From assembly GCF_030253575.1 (NCBI RefSeq), contig NC_080563.1, positions 32,101,001-32,165,000 of the forward strand: 64,000 nt of DNA, given 5' to 3'. This document shows positions 21,767 through 33,387 of the stretch, one piece after another. The translations under genes were made by a program, and so were the position numbers. The stretch is from Rhododendron vialii (Eukaryota; Streptophyta; Magnoliopsida; Ericales; Ericaceae). Numbering within the stretch: the stretch's first letter is position 1; each line of letters begins with the position of its first letter. A model generated the notes under the pieces. The model saw only the letters and a program-made list of their open reading frames with translations. It did not search any database and had not been told where the DNA came from.

Positions 21767-21897
21767 TTCATAACACAGCGCGATGAGGGACATAGTTATA
21801 AGAAGGTGATATGAAGGTAGTTTAGTGGTTTGGGGAAGTACAAAACTCTGACAAAACCCAGTGTTTTCTTTGTATCAGAAGTATGCTTGGGATTTTT
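21655..21897 (+). repeat. Partial tandem duplication of the TCHQD 3' end
   Basis: The last about 110 bp of the coding region (from GTTATAAGAAGGTG, 21659, to GGAGTATGCTTCG) recurs from about 21794 (GTTATAAGAAGGTG ... AGAAGTATGCTTGG) in a diverged, out-of-frame form just after the stop codon. Confidence 0.75.
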
Positions 21898-21899
21898 TG

Positions 21900-24430
21900 A
21901 AGTACCCCTGAATGAATCCAGATGCGCATTGGTCATGGGAATGATATTTTATGGAAAGGGAAATCTGGCTTCTAAGATGTAAACTAGTGATCTCAATTTG
22001 TACAGGTAAGAGTCAAATACTAATAAATGTACATATATTTTGCGCAGGATGGAAATTGGTTCTGTTTTATTTCACCTTTTGGGGACTGGTTGGTGGATTT
22101 GGCAGGAAAAGTTCGTTCTTTTTGAGTGTGAGTGTGGGTACCATGGCTCGAACCCTTGACATGGCAAATGACACCACATGCAAGAGTGCCACCACAAGGG
22201 AAACCAAAGCTTTGGTTCGGGAAAAGTTCTTTCATGAATCACGAACTAAACCGTTGATTGATCAAACACAAATATTCAAGCATGAGATTGAATTCGATGG
22301 CACCTTATAATTTCGGATGTATTCACTCTTTGCCTTTCACGAACTGAGGGTAGACTCAAAAACGCCATATGCCTTTACTGTCTCTTTTCTCTCGATCTGA
22401 AAAGAAATTAAATATTCTTCCTAATTAGTCATACCACATAAGTTTTCATCCCATCCATTTTTCTGGCTTACGTTTTCATTATCTTAGTGTGTGAATTATT
22501 ATCCTTTTACTATGATATCCTCCTAGTGTGCGAACAAACACACACACTATCTCTCTCTCTTACACACACACACACGTATATTGTATAGGAAAAACAGTGC
22601 GGAAAAACAATGGCACAATTTACTAATTTCTAGAAATCAACAAGAATTACAGAAATACGAAAATTACAAGATATAAATTGTAAAAGATTAAGGAAACCAA
22701 ACCGAGACATGCATGATGCCCTTAAGTCAAATTCGCCTTCTCACCAAAGGGTACCCTCAAAGGGTCCAACCCTTTGGGCATTTTTTTGCACTTATATGCC
22801 CATCAATGGTTCATTCTCTAACAAATGTGGGACTAGGTGACTTTTCACCTTCTCAACTTGTAAAGACCCATTTATTATTTATATTTTGTCCAGTTATTTA
22901 TTTAAAGCGGAAGATCGTATTTTGAATTTAAGTTGTGTCTTCATTAATGTGGTTGTATGGATGTATGTGTATTTTCATGTATCGGCAGTTCGGTGGATGG
23001 TTGAAATATGTGTTTTGTCATTGTGAGGGTGTTTGCAGGCGTTGGAGATGTGTTATTACTCTTCCTCCTACGCTCAAAAGTGTCTGAAAACGTCGACATA
23101 TTACTTGCGTAGTTAAGTTGGATATGAATTCGCGCGCTGTCACACAATCCCACTTCCAAGTTCCTTCTCTCTTGGAGAAAATTAAGCTTTATTTGATGGC
23201 TGTATCTGTTTTATTCTGATTGATGATTAAGTAGCTAGCAAATTTGAACTTTGGCTTGATTCTGCATTTCAGCAAATTTGTACAATTACGTATTGCAATT
23301 TGTTGGCATTCTGATTCTGCATTTCAGGAAAGTTTCCAACGTTGGTGGCTCATCAGGAATCTCTCTAGTCAAAAGTTAATGAAAGCAGGGATGAAACCAG
23401 GATTTCATAAATGTGGGGCCGAACTATGAACAATTTTTTTTTTGAAAATTTAAGGTTCAAAAATCTAATAGTTTGTTTGGTTTAGGTTTTGAAGGAAGTT
23501 TTTTGAGTAATGAGTGGAGAAAGATAGAAAGAGAAATGAGATTAATAATTGAAAGAAAACTTATGGCAGACCGTGTGCAAAGAAAGAAATTGAGTTTTGG
23601 GACCCAAAACGAACATATTTTTAAAGCATTTAAATGTCTAAATAACATGCAACACAAAATACAATATTTAGGTGATCTTAACCAAAAAAAAAATAAATCT
23701 AATATTAATATTGAAATTTGCAAAATAAAAAACAAACCCCTAAACAACGCGGGAGCTGTGGCCCCACATGCCCTTATACAGTTCTGTCTTTGAATGAAAC
23801 AACATCAACTATAAAGTTTCAATGCAAGAAAAAGTTTAATGAAATTTTTTTGCCGTTCAAAAAAAGGTTTCGACTCGATCAAGAAGGTTCTGTCATCTGT
23901 GTATGGGTGTTGCTGTTGATCGGCAACTGCGGTAGGGAGGACAAGAAGATCTTCAAGAATGTTGAGATGAGTGTAAACTTTCTTGTGTCGTTGCTGAAGA
24001 AGAATTGCCAAAATGTGAGTTCGAACTACACGTAAACTGAAAATTTTGTTTGTAAAGTTATTTGCCGATTAAAAAAACTAATTAAACATTTTTTGGCTCC
24101 GACTTAAACTTCCTACACATTGACGGTGTTATTCCCAGCAAAACTTTGAAAACGCAACTTCAACATGCGTTATGTAACTAAAAAAACATTTTCAGAACGC
24201 GTTACTTGCTCACGCGGATTTTGCTATCACGCAAAGCTCTGTTAAAACGCTTTTGGTACATGCGCGGTTATGTTAACGCATTTTGAAAGTGTGCGAAGGA
24301 CTATTTTTAAAATATGTTTAAGAAAATGGACATTTGTCGAATTCATTTAAAAAAAGTGGTCATATCGACCAAAAACTCAAGAGAAGTGAGCAAGGGATGC
24401 TCTTACTCCAGGAGGGAGTCAAGTGAGCCG
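21900..24430. other. Spacer between TCHQD and CCD4-B
   Basis: No gene recognised. Contains a (CA)/(CT) microsatellite at 22545-22575, a member of the MITE-like family at 23472-23612 (ends TTGTTTGGTTTAGGTTTTGA and CCCAAAACGAACAT) and short ORFs without recognisable products, including 21951-22310. Confidence 0.4.
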
Positions 24431-24439
24431 GAGCTCCGG

Positions 24440-24630
24440 TGAGGATGAGAGCAAGAGAGCTGAGTTGAGTGGAGTGAGCCAAGTGTTTCCTCCTCCATTA
24501 TATTTGCATCTTCTCCACATTGTATAATGAAATTAATTTCTCCTCTCCTGTGAATGTCATTCTTTGGGGAACCTCACAAATTCCTCGTGTATTTGTGTGC
24601 GAGTTTGGATAAACGTGGGCACAAATTCTT
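24440..24630 (+). mobile_element. Copia-like LTR 3'-end relic upstream of CCD4 copy B
   Basis: Matches 6540-6760 (GAGTTGAGTGGAGTGAGCC, ATATTTGCATCTTCTCCACA, TTTCTCCTCTCCTGTGAATG). It marks the upstream limit of the visible A/B duplication. Confidence 0.45.
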
Positions 24631-24787
24631 TTATAAGACTCGCTTAGGGTGCCGTTATATATTGACCACATGCAGTCAAGTTGTTTCCACTAAATGATAT
24701 TTTAGTTGATGTATACGAGGAGAATGATATGCCTAAAGTTTATATAAACATGGTACCGGCTAGCAGGGGACAAACTTTTCTAGCAGC

Positions 24788-24799
24788 CTATATATTGGG
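24788..24799 (+). promoter_or_regulatory. Probable TATA region of CCD4 copy B
   Basis: CTATATATTGGGCCTTAAAG, conserved in position with copies A and C, about 115 bp before the start codon. Confidence 0.55.
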
Positions 24800-24839
24800 C
24801 CTTAAAGCCTTATTTCATCAATCAGAAAACTCACTCTCT

Positions 24840-24842
<3 letters not shown>

Positions 24843-24901
<59 letters not shown>
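24843..24901 (+). repeat. (GA)n microsatellite in the 5'UTR of CCD4 copy B
   Basis: About 29 GA units ending three bases before the start codon at 24905. In A and C the sense strand carries CT instead; here a short CTCACTCTCTCACA precedes a long GA run. Confidence 0.95.
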
Positions 24902-24904
<3 letters not shown>

Positions 24905-24905
<1 letters not shown>

Positions 24906-27900
24906 TGTATTCCGTCTCTTCTTCTCCAGCAAAGACTTTGTGGCCCCAGGATGTAGAAACTAAGAACCCACCACCAATAATTCGGCCACAGAACTTCCAC
25001 AAACCTGCTTTGAAGGTGGTGGCGCAACGGCCCCAATCAAGGAAATTAATACCACCATCTTCATTTTTACACACAAACAATGGATCAGGTGAAACATTCA
25101 AATCACTTGCATCCTCTCTCTTCCCCATCTCTCCTCTCTCCAACATGTTGCTCCCTTTTCTTACCACTTTAGCCTCTTATCTTACCAAGTCACCACCACT
25201 CCACCCATCGGTTGACCCCAACTTCGTGCTAACTGGGAATTTCGCCCCAGTCGACGAAACGCCCCCCACGGAGTGCTTGGTGGTGGAGGGAGAGCTCCCG
25301 TGCTCCCTCCACGGAGTTTACATTCGCAATGGCCCAAACCCGCAACATCAACCTCTGGGGCCTCACCACCTCTTTGAAGGCGATGGCATGCTCCATTCTA
25401 TTTTGTTATCACAAGGGCGTGCCATATTTTGTAGTCGGTATGTCAAAACATACAAGTATAATCTTGAGCATGACACCGGTTTTCCTATGATCCCGAATTT
25501 CTTGTCTGGCTTCTATGGCCTCGGCGACGTTGGTCGTGGAATTGTTGCCCTTGGAAGGGCTATGACGGGCCAAATAAGTATAACTAAAGGATTTGGTTTG
25601 GCCAATACGAGTTTGAACTTCTTTTGCAATACTCTTTTTGCCATGGTCGAAACCGATCTTCCGTACGCGATTAGGATAACCGAAGAAGGCGATATCGAGA
25701 CGATAGGGAGACATGATTTTGACGGCAAGGCGCCGGTGAACATGACCGCTCATCCCAAGATGGATGAAGAAACCGGGGAAGTGTTCGCGTTTCGATGCTT
25801 CCCCGTAGTCCCTTACTTGACATACTTTCGATTTGATTCCAATGGCTGCAAGGAAAAGGATATTCCCATATTTTCCATCAATAGCCCAACTTATGTCCAT
25901 GATTTTGGGATCACTGAGCATTATGCAATATTTCCGGATATTGTTTTGGAGATGGCTCCGATGGATATGATCACGTTGCAGGGTATGCCGGTGAGGTGCC
26001 GGCCTGACAAGGTGCCTCGTATCGGAATCATTGACAGGTAATGCCGAGTTTTTGTTGGTGTTTAAGTATTTTGATGCTAAGATTTACTCTTATAATTTGC
26101 AAATTTGGTTTCACTTCTGGAGCCCTTGTTATCGGGCAGATTTTTAAAGAGGCATAGTTTATTAACATGGCATGGCCAATTTCCATGCCATGCACAGTGA
26201 AGTAGTTGTGGAAGGAGATAATATTGGCTTGTTTTTACGAATGATCCTCGAAGTATTAGCAAATTATCAACTTGGTTTTTAATATACAAATTAATCGTGT
26301 TTATTGCATCCCCACATTTACAATGACGTTTAAATGGTCCCTGAAACTAACTATGTCTGTGTTCATCGTCCAGTGCAGGGGTATTTTTGAAGCTTTGTAT
26401 CTTTAAATTAAACTTTGGCTAATTTTTATCAATGGTTCCCAAAGTATTAGTGAGATGTCAATTTGGTTATCAATATACTAACCGAGTCTCACGTTTTGAC
26501 CATACATAAACTAACCCAGTAGGGACGGAGCCAGGAATTTCACCACGCAGGGGCGACCGTGCATGCAAGAAAAAAAAATATAAATACACATGCATAATCA
26601 CATAAATACATTAAAATTCAAAATAACATAAATACATAAATCGGTTTAACTAATGAGATCGATCTTGATGCATGCATGTGTCTTGTTTTTCTTTATTGGT
26701 CATCTTCTTCTTTTTCATTCGTCACAACTGGACGAATTCGGTACATGGGTTTTCATGTTACTTGATTTTACCGGTCAAAAAACAAAGAATTAGGAGAAGT
26801 CTAGAATAACAATTGGGAAAAGACATACCTACAACTTAAATTTCACCAAAATTACTTAGGGTTTTCAAAATCTCTTCTCCTCCGTCTTTATTCTTTCGAA
26901 ATTGCCTTTGAAATCTTAACAATTGGAAATGTTTGTGCCGGGGGGGGGGGGTGTTTGGTATTTAGATTTTAGGATAAAAAGAAATAAAACTATAAAACAC
27001 TAAACCCATCTAACGAAAGGTGGAAGTTTATTACTTGAATATTCACAATATTAACCCTTTAGTTTTATTTTTTTGTTATATTTTAGCTCTTAGTCTTTAG
27101 TAATTAATGTTGGTATCCTCGTAGTTCAAAGATTACAATTCTATATTTTTTTTCAAAATTCTACACAGGGGCGAGCCTATATACTTTTATACGAATTATT
27201 ATTTTTTTACATATAATAATAGTATTTCTTTTTCTTCTTGCAGGGGCAACCGCCCCTACTAGCCCCTTCCTGGCTCCATCCTTGTAACCCAGATCACTGA
27301 ACAAGATGGGTTGCTGCAAGAATGTTTTGGGCGAATAATCCTATCCCTAGCCATGCACAACCATAACCTCTGCCAGCCATCCACCTCGACCACATACCCC
27401 ATCTTTCTCGTCACCTTCCTATCGGCAAAATACCCTCCGCCTTCACCTAACCCTGACGTCTAAAGCTCTATTCAAAAAAATTCTAGAGTCATGCAACATC
27501 CCTCCGAAACATAGAAAGTTGTCATATCTACTCATTCTCCCACAGTCTATTCTCACCATTGCTGTTTCGACATGCGCGGCTCAGCCCACTATTTGTGTAA
27601 TCTATTTATAATATGGATAATTGCTTAATATCCGCTATGATTTAACTGATATAAGTGGGTATGTATATTCATTGAAATTTATTAATAGAGAATGAATGAG
27701 GCTGCCGTAGAGTAGACGAATTTGGCTAAAAACCAAATTTATCCAAACCATGTAAAAATCAGTGTGTTCTCGTGGTTTGACTATGGTTTGATTTATTGGC
27801 TCAATATTTATTTCATTGGTAAAATAAATCAACTAAGTTTGATTTACCAATGTAAAAATGTTGAAGGCACAAATAGAATTGCACACATAGATGCGTCCTG

Positions 27901-28740
27901 CACCGTTTGATATGTCTGGACCTCAGTTTACCGGTATGGGGTCCATGTACTGTTGTACATGGGACGGTTTCACATAATCCATGTGCATTTGTGTACTTCT
28001 ACTTATGTTTACAGCATTGCTGTTAGAAATGAGATTCATGGCTAATTCCAAAGGTCAGAGTCCACATCGCATTGTTTTTTTTTCTCAATTCTAATTTCTA
28101 ACAGTGGTTAATTTGATATTGCAACAGGTATGCGACATCCGATTCAGAAATGAGATGGTTCGAAGTGCCTGGGTTTAATGCTTTGCACATCATCAAGGCA
28201 TGGGAGGATGATCAAAGTGGCATCATCATTGTTGCCACCAATGCTTTAAACATTGAGAACTTCTTCCACAACTTGGGCAAGGTTCACTTCTCCTTAGAGA
28301 AACTAAGAATCGACATGAAAACGGGCAAAATTACTAGGGGTGTCCTCTCAAAGAGAAGTCTAGAATTAGGATCCATCAACCCTTCATATGCTGGTAAAAA
28401 GAGCCGGTACGTTTACATGGCGGTATGTGAACAAGTTCCGAAGATGTCAGGTGTGGTGAAGATTGACCTCGAATTGGGCTGCGAAGTAGCATTCCGGAGC
28501 TATGGAGGCGGTTGCTTTGGAGGGGAGGTATTGTTCGTTGGGAGGGATGCCGAGTGTGACGAAGATGATGGTTTTGTGGTATCATATGTACACAATGAGA
28601 GAGAAAATGAGTCACGGTTTGTAGTGATGGATGCTAAGTCTTCAACACTTGACATTGTGGCAGCAGCGAAGTTACCTGGAAGAGTGCCTTATGGTTTTCA
28701 TGGGATATTTTTGCGAGAAAAGGAGCTTCAAATAATGTAA
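24905..28740 (+). CDS. CCD4: CCD4-like carotenoid cleavage dioxygenase, copy B (intact)
   Basis: Exon 1 24905-26037 and exon 2 28128-28740, junction GACAG/GTAATG ... GCAACAG/GTATGCG, intron 2090 bp; 581 residues. N-terminal Ser/Pro/Lys-rich plastid transit peptide, then the seven-bladed propeller dioxygenase (RPE65/CCD family). The four Fe(II)-ligand histidines are His283 (NMTAHPK), His332 (VHDFGIT), His398 (FNALHIIKAWE) and His569 (YGFHGIF). Their spacing (49, 66, 171) is close to that of maize VP14 (49, 66, 178). The second-shell glutamates (GEVFAF, TEHYAIF, KAWED) are present. CCD4 enzymes cleave C40 carotenoids in plastids to apocarotenoids such as beta-ionone. Compared with copy C, four residues are missing in an acidic loop (after GRDAE). 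No frame damage. Cleavage site and substrate cannot be told from sequence. Confidence 0.93.
26046..27835. other. Insertion-expanded part of the CCD4-B intron
   Basis: Intron B matches intron A only at its start and from about 27837 (GTTTGATTTAC ... ) onward; this 1.8-kb block is extra. It contains the hAT element at 26520-27284 and, near 27720-27860, an imperfect inverted repeat (GTAAAAATCAGTG / AATAAATCAAC). Confidence 0.6.
26520..27284. mobile_element. Non-autonomous hAT element in the CCD4-B intron
   Basis: 765 bp with terminal inverted repeats TAGGGACGGAGCCAGGAA and CAAGGATGGAGCCAGGAA, flanked by a perfect 8-bp duplication TAACCCAG (26512-26519 and 27285-27292). Interior ends carry the common 'GGGGCGACC / GGTTGCCCC' motif. 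A G-run lies at 26941-26950. No transposase. Confidence 0.9.
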
Positions 28741-29600
28741 GAAATGTTTGGTTGCCGTCAAGGCGTCATATTTGCCTCGGCTTTGTATATTTCATTCCAA
28801 ATATTAATAAAATCTTTTCTTTATTGATCAAAATAAATTTCAGAATAGGCAAATGCTTTTTTAAGTAGATTTTCTGAGAGATCAAAAAAACGTGTTTAAC
28901 CAACGATTTTGACATCATTTTGGAAAGGAACTCAAAATCAACAAGATGTTTTAATGTTCCCCAAAACATTATTGTCAAAGGGATAAGACATAAATTAAAT
29001 GTCTGTTCTTTTTGTCACAAATGTTTTTTTCCCAATAAATTACTGGAAATTGGAAACAAAGTAGTATATACATGGGAAGCAACGAAACAGAGAACATAAC
29101 AATTCTCTCATTTAGGTATACAAGCTACGTTATGCTTATATAAACATCTTGAGTCGCTACTTCATAAATTTTCCATTTACGGGCCTTTCCATTAGTTTCT
29201 TCGATGTGTAAAATTGCACCAAATTCAATTTCATAGTATCATTGAAGGATACTGTTGATAAAATCAGAGCGACTGATATTAGAGGGACTAAATTGAGACT
29301 TGGATGAAATTAGAGGGACAATTTGTGTAACTTACCCACCAAACAATGCCTTGACAATATAATTTTCGCAGACTGATGTTGTCAACAAGATCTAAAACAT
29401 GAATATCCCCATTATTGATGTAACATGATTATGCATTAATTCGTTTAATATATTTATGGAACTGACATGAGCTAGTTCAGTCGGCCACCATTGTACATTT
29501 TTATAAGGGTGGTCAGTAGATCGATTATTGCCAAAAGCAAAGATTGATTATCTTCCTTTGGATGGAGGTTATTTGTTTAGTAGTTTGTTCTCTTAGGGTG
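28741..29600 (+). other. 3' flank of CCD4-B (duplicated block)
   Basis: Collinear with the copy A flank (see 9690-10313); lacks both insertions found there. No gene seen. Confidence 0.7.
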
Positions 29601-29707
29601 TGTTACACTAACTAAAATAAGTACTAGTTATTTTTTGAATTAAAGATGATAGTATATTGTAAGAAAATGATATGTTTCGTAAAACAGAAAATAAGTACTT
29701 AAAAAAT

Positions 29708-29831
29708 GGGAAATAATATTGGTACTCCAAAAATTGATGCAGGCACTCCAAAAAATAAAGGGAAGTGGCTTTGAAGTTACACTAATTTTGGAGTGTCTGC
29801 ATCAATTTTTAGAGTGCCAATATCATTTCCC
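29708..29831. mobile_element. 124-bp foldback MITE with 8-bp TSD
   Basis: Ends GGGAAATAATATTGGTACTC and (reverse complement) GGGAAATGATATTGGCACTC; target duplication TAAAAAAT at 29700-29707 and 29832-29839. Nearly the whole element is palindromic. Confidence 0.8.
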
Positions 29832-29840
29832 TAAAAAATA

Positions 29841-30074
29841 TTCCCTCTGTCCCAAATTGGATGTAAATTTTTGATATCTGTGCCAATTTCAATTCCTTAT
29901 ATCTTTTAATATGGATCTCAAAAAATATGCAATATGGATCTTATTTAATAGTTCTCGATTAGTTCTATTATACAAAGTTTTCAAACTCATGAAAAACGTT
30001 ATAGATTGAAAGATATAAGCGATGCAAAATGACACGAGTTTCAAAAATTATCATTCTTTTTGGGACGGAGAGAG
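29841..30074. mobile_element. Stowaway MITE
   Basis: Ends TTCCCTCTGTCCCAAATTGG and reverse-complemented CTCTCTCCGTCCCAAAAAGA, flanked by TA. It directly abuts the target duplication of the neighbouring 124-bp foldback. Confidence 0.75.
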
Positions 30075-30079
30075 TAAAA

Positions 30080-33000
30080 ACTTTGGTAGAACGGGACCTT
30101 AATAGTATTTCAGGGGTGTTTATTATGATCGTGTACTATATACTACTATGTCCTATTATGATGCAAGTCATATACTTGCATTCTTCTACTGCGTGTAATA
30201 CATAGTGCTGGCTCTGGTGTTTAGGTTGTCCAAGTCCGACTTTAGGTTTCGTTGCCTACTTACTATTAAGTCATAAAAAAAAAAAATACAAGCCAAAAGA
30301 AAAACAAATGATTTAAGAAAAGATAAATTTGATCTGATAATTTTTTTTACGTGGTTTCGTGTAAATGGAGAAAAAGTTTATGATTCAAATACTTTGGTAT
30401 ATATGAACAGAGAATTGTCACGCGCATGGATATAGTTATCAGATATGAAAAGGATTTATTTATCAACAACCGACATATCAATTTTCCAAAACAAGTGATG
30501 TTAAATTAGGATCCGGCTTCTCTGCAGTCTAATTACAAAAAAGTTTCTATAGTCTCACCTCAATCGTTCATCTTAACAATTGATGGTCTAGATTTTAAAA
30601 AGATCAACTTTTCCAGGAAAGAATAGTTTTTTTCCGAGAAGAAACTTTCAACGAAATTTAATAATTAAAACCACTTTTGGACAGATAAGATTACGCACCA
30701 CAGTCCAAGCAGAAACTGAGAAACCTAATTTCTTAATTTAAAAGAGAAAAAATGCGGAGTGCACGTTAAACAAGATTGTTAAATATAGTAAGATTGTAGT
30801 ACACGTTAAATAAGATTGTAATGCGTGGTGCACGTGTAAAACTCTTGAAAGACAAAGGTCCAGCTGGGCGCCCAATCTGATGGCTTAGATTTGGGCAAAT
30901 TTCACTGACCTCCCCTGAGAGGTTTCTAAAATAACACTGCTCTCCCTTCCTTTAGCTGACAATAACAAATCACCCCTTTCCGTTAGACTAACGTTAGAAA
31001 GTGGATGGAAATATGATGGTAGTATACATAAACTTCAAATATACCTGTATTACCCGCACCCTTACTCTCCTTTGCTATAAATACAAACTCACACCACAAA
31101 ATCTAAAAGCAAGCAAAGCTCTATCTCAGAAAAAGTTGGAGGTAAAACCAAAGTATCCATCTCATTTCACATTTGTTATAAATGAATTACTAACATCAAA
31201 TGTTGGTTTAATTTTTGCAAGCATTTCTATACAAATATTTTTTACATTCTAAATCCAAACTCTGTTCCTGACCATGACCAACCATGTATAACCTACAATA
31301 GTTAATAACCCAAAACTTCAATGGCATAATCCTAAACATACCCCAATGGCATAACCTTGACCCAAATCCCCTACACAAAATTAAAACAAGTAGTACCTCG
31401 ACATACACCTTGAACACTCAAACTCCAAAACAATCAAACACAAAAGAACTTCATAATTAAGAGCACATATACCTTTGTCACACACATACCCACAGCCACC
31501 ATATGGAGACACACCTTTATAACACAAGACATCAAATGGCATGGACACACACACAAACCACCACCACCACCCCCACCACAAACCACCCCCCCCCCCCCCC
31601 CCCCCCAAACACGCACTAGCTTATAACATACACACCGTACTTTATATTACAAGGAAAATGATAGCTATGATGACTCATCAAGTCTGAGGATGATAAGGGT
31701 TATGTCAACGAGTTGATGACTAACCCAAACGGGTTTGGAGATCATTCAGGTTGTCATTGAGGAACAAGAACCTTTCATGCATCAAAGTTTTTGAGTGGAA
31801 GAGGAGCCTATTTAATATGGGATGTAGTTAGTTTATTTATCTATTAGAACGAAGTGATTGTGCTGGTTTTGCTAATTTTAATTTGATTTTTCACCCATGT
31901 CTTGTGGATCTAGTCAATTGCATGAAAATCATTTACATACTTTGGGTCGGACACATTGTGGAGCTAAAATTTTGGGAGCAAGTAAATCAATGAACATACT
32001 CAAAGTATGTGATATCGTGAAAGGGTCGAATTCAATTTCTAGAAGGGAAGTTGAGGGGGGAGATGTATTGCGCCGTAACATCAAGGAGAGATCAACCAAC
32101 AATCATACCATTGCCTAATGGGTTCTTATATTGTCTAGTTGAAGACATTAAAATTAGCTTTTCTTGGGATGAAACCGAACAGTTGTAGGGGGTCTTCTTT
32201 TGTTCTTGGAGTGTGTTTATTGTTTTCTTGATTTTTGGTTTTATGTTATGGTGGGGACTGGGGTGATGTTCATCAATGCTAGTCCAGGCTTCCTCATGTC
32301 AAGCCCAGGCTCTTTTGTCTTGTTCTCCACTCTTACCTCCGGAACGATCCATTTAGCCCAGGCTGTGAAAACTCTAGCCCGGGCACGTTTGTAATATAAT
32401 TGAACCACACTGTGTTTTTGAGCCCAGACTCTCATTAGCTTAGGCCTGGGCTCCCGCGCCTCATGTTCACTGATCCATTTAGCCCGGGCTCACAAATTTT
32501 TAGCCAGGGCTTGTAATTGGTCACTTGAAAAGATATCATTTTTTTTTCGAGATTAAATTTTTTCCACTAGCAGTAAAAATGACAAGTTTTCCACCACTGT
32601 CGTTATGGGCCCTATCGCACGTTTAATGTTATAATTTCAACCTTTCATCTTGTAGGGCCCAATGAGTATCAAAAATTAAATTTTAGTTTATGAAATGGAA
32701 GGTCATGAACAGTTTAACTTGACAGAATCAAACCGTTCATTTTATAAACTAAAATTCAACTTTTGATAAGTCTGTTGATATCCGATTAAGCTAATTTTTT
32801 TCATGAATATGTTACTCTGTGTGTCCTACGAGATGAATGGTTCAGATAATCAATAAACCTTGGGCTATTAAATATGTATTACTTAATCACAATTGGGAGC
32901 CCTTTTTTGAGCCTTAAAATTGAAAGCCTTAGGCGGCAGCTTCTTGGGCCTTGCAAGTTCGCTGTTTTAGCTCCCTTAATGCGATAGATTCTTGGTTTTA
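30080..33000. other. Spacer between convergent CCD4-B and CCD4-C
   Basis: 30090-30210 still belongs to the A/B duplicated flank. Beyond it no gene is recognised. Contains inverted repeat fragments (30530-30700), a TATAAATACA near 31075 without a recognisable downstream gene, a C-run at 31588-31606, and short ORFs of unknown meaning (31897-32118). Confidence 0.45.
32270..32520. repeat. Array of AGCCC(A/G)GGCT motifs (about 125-bp periodicity)
   Basis: At least seven copies of a palindrome-like AGCCCAGGCT/AGCCCGGGCT motif in 250 bp. The block GATCCATTTAGCCC(A/G)GGCT occurs at about 32348 and 32473, 125 bp apart, followed in both by a second motif about 15 bp on, so the array is a diverged tandem duplication. 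Confidence 0.6.
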
Positions 33001-33387
33001 ATCTTGTTGGGTACACTTAAGTACTTAACTAGTCATTGTTGTTGAGTTCTAAGGCCCTGTTGATTTTTGTATAAACAATGTCCTTCAATATAACCACGAA
33101 AATAAATTTGGTCCAATTTATCCATGGCGCGATCTGTAAATACTTGCACTAATTTATGGAGTAGTAGAAAGTAATGGAAAGCGATTTAAACAAATATATC
33201 ACACGTATATTTTCTAGCTTATCCCTTTTCACAATAAGGTTTTTTTGGACATTAAAACATCTTGTTAATTTCGGACTCCTTTCCAAAACAAAATCTAAAA
33301 TCCTCAACTAATTAAACAAGTTTTTTTGAACACTTTCAACAAACCCAATTTAATCAGAAGAGCTAGCGTTCGGAATGACTGTAAAAC

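Noticed and set aside
31381..31616. Gly/Trp-rich minus-strand ORFs
   Set aside because: Produced by the C-run at 31588-31606 and adjacent CCA repeats.
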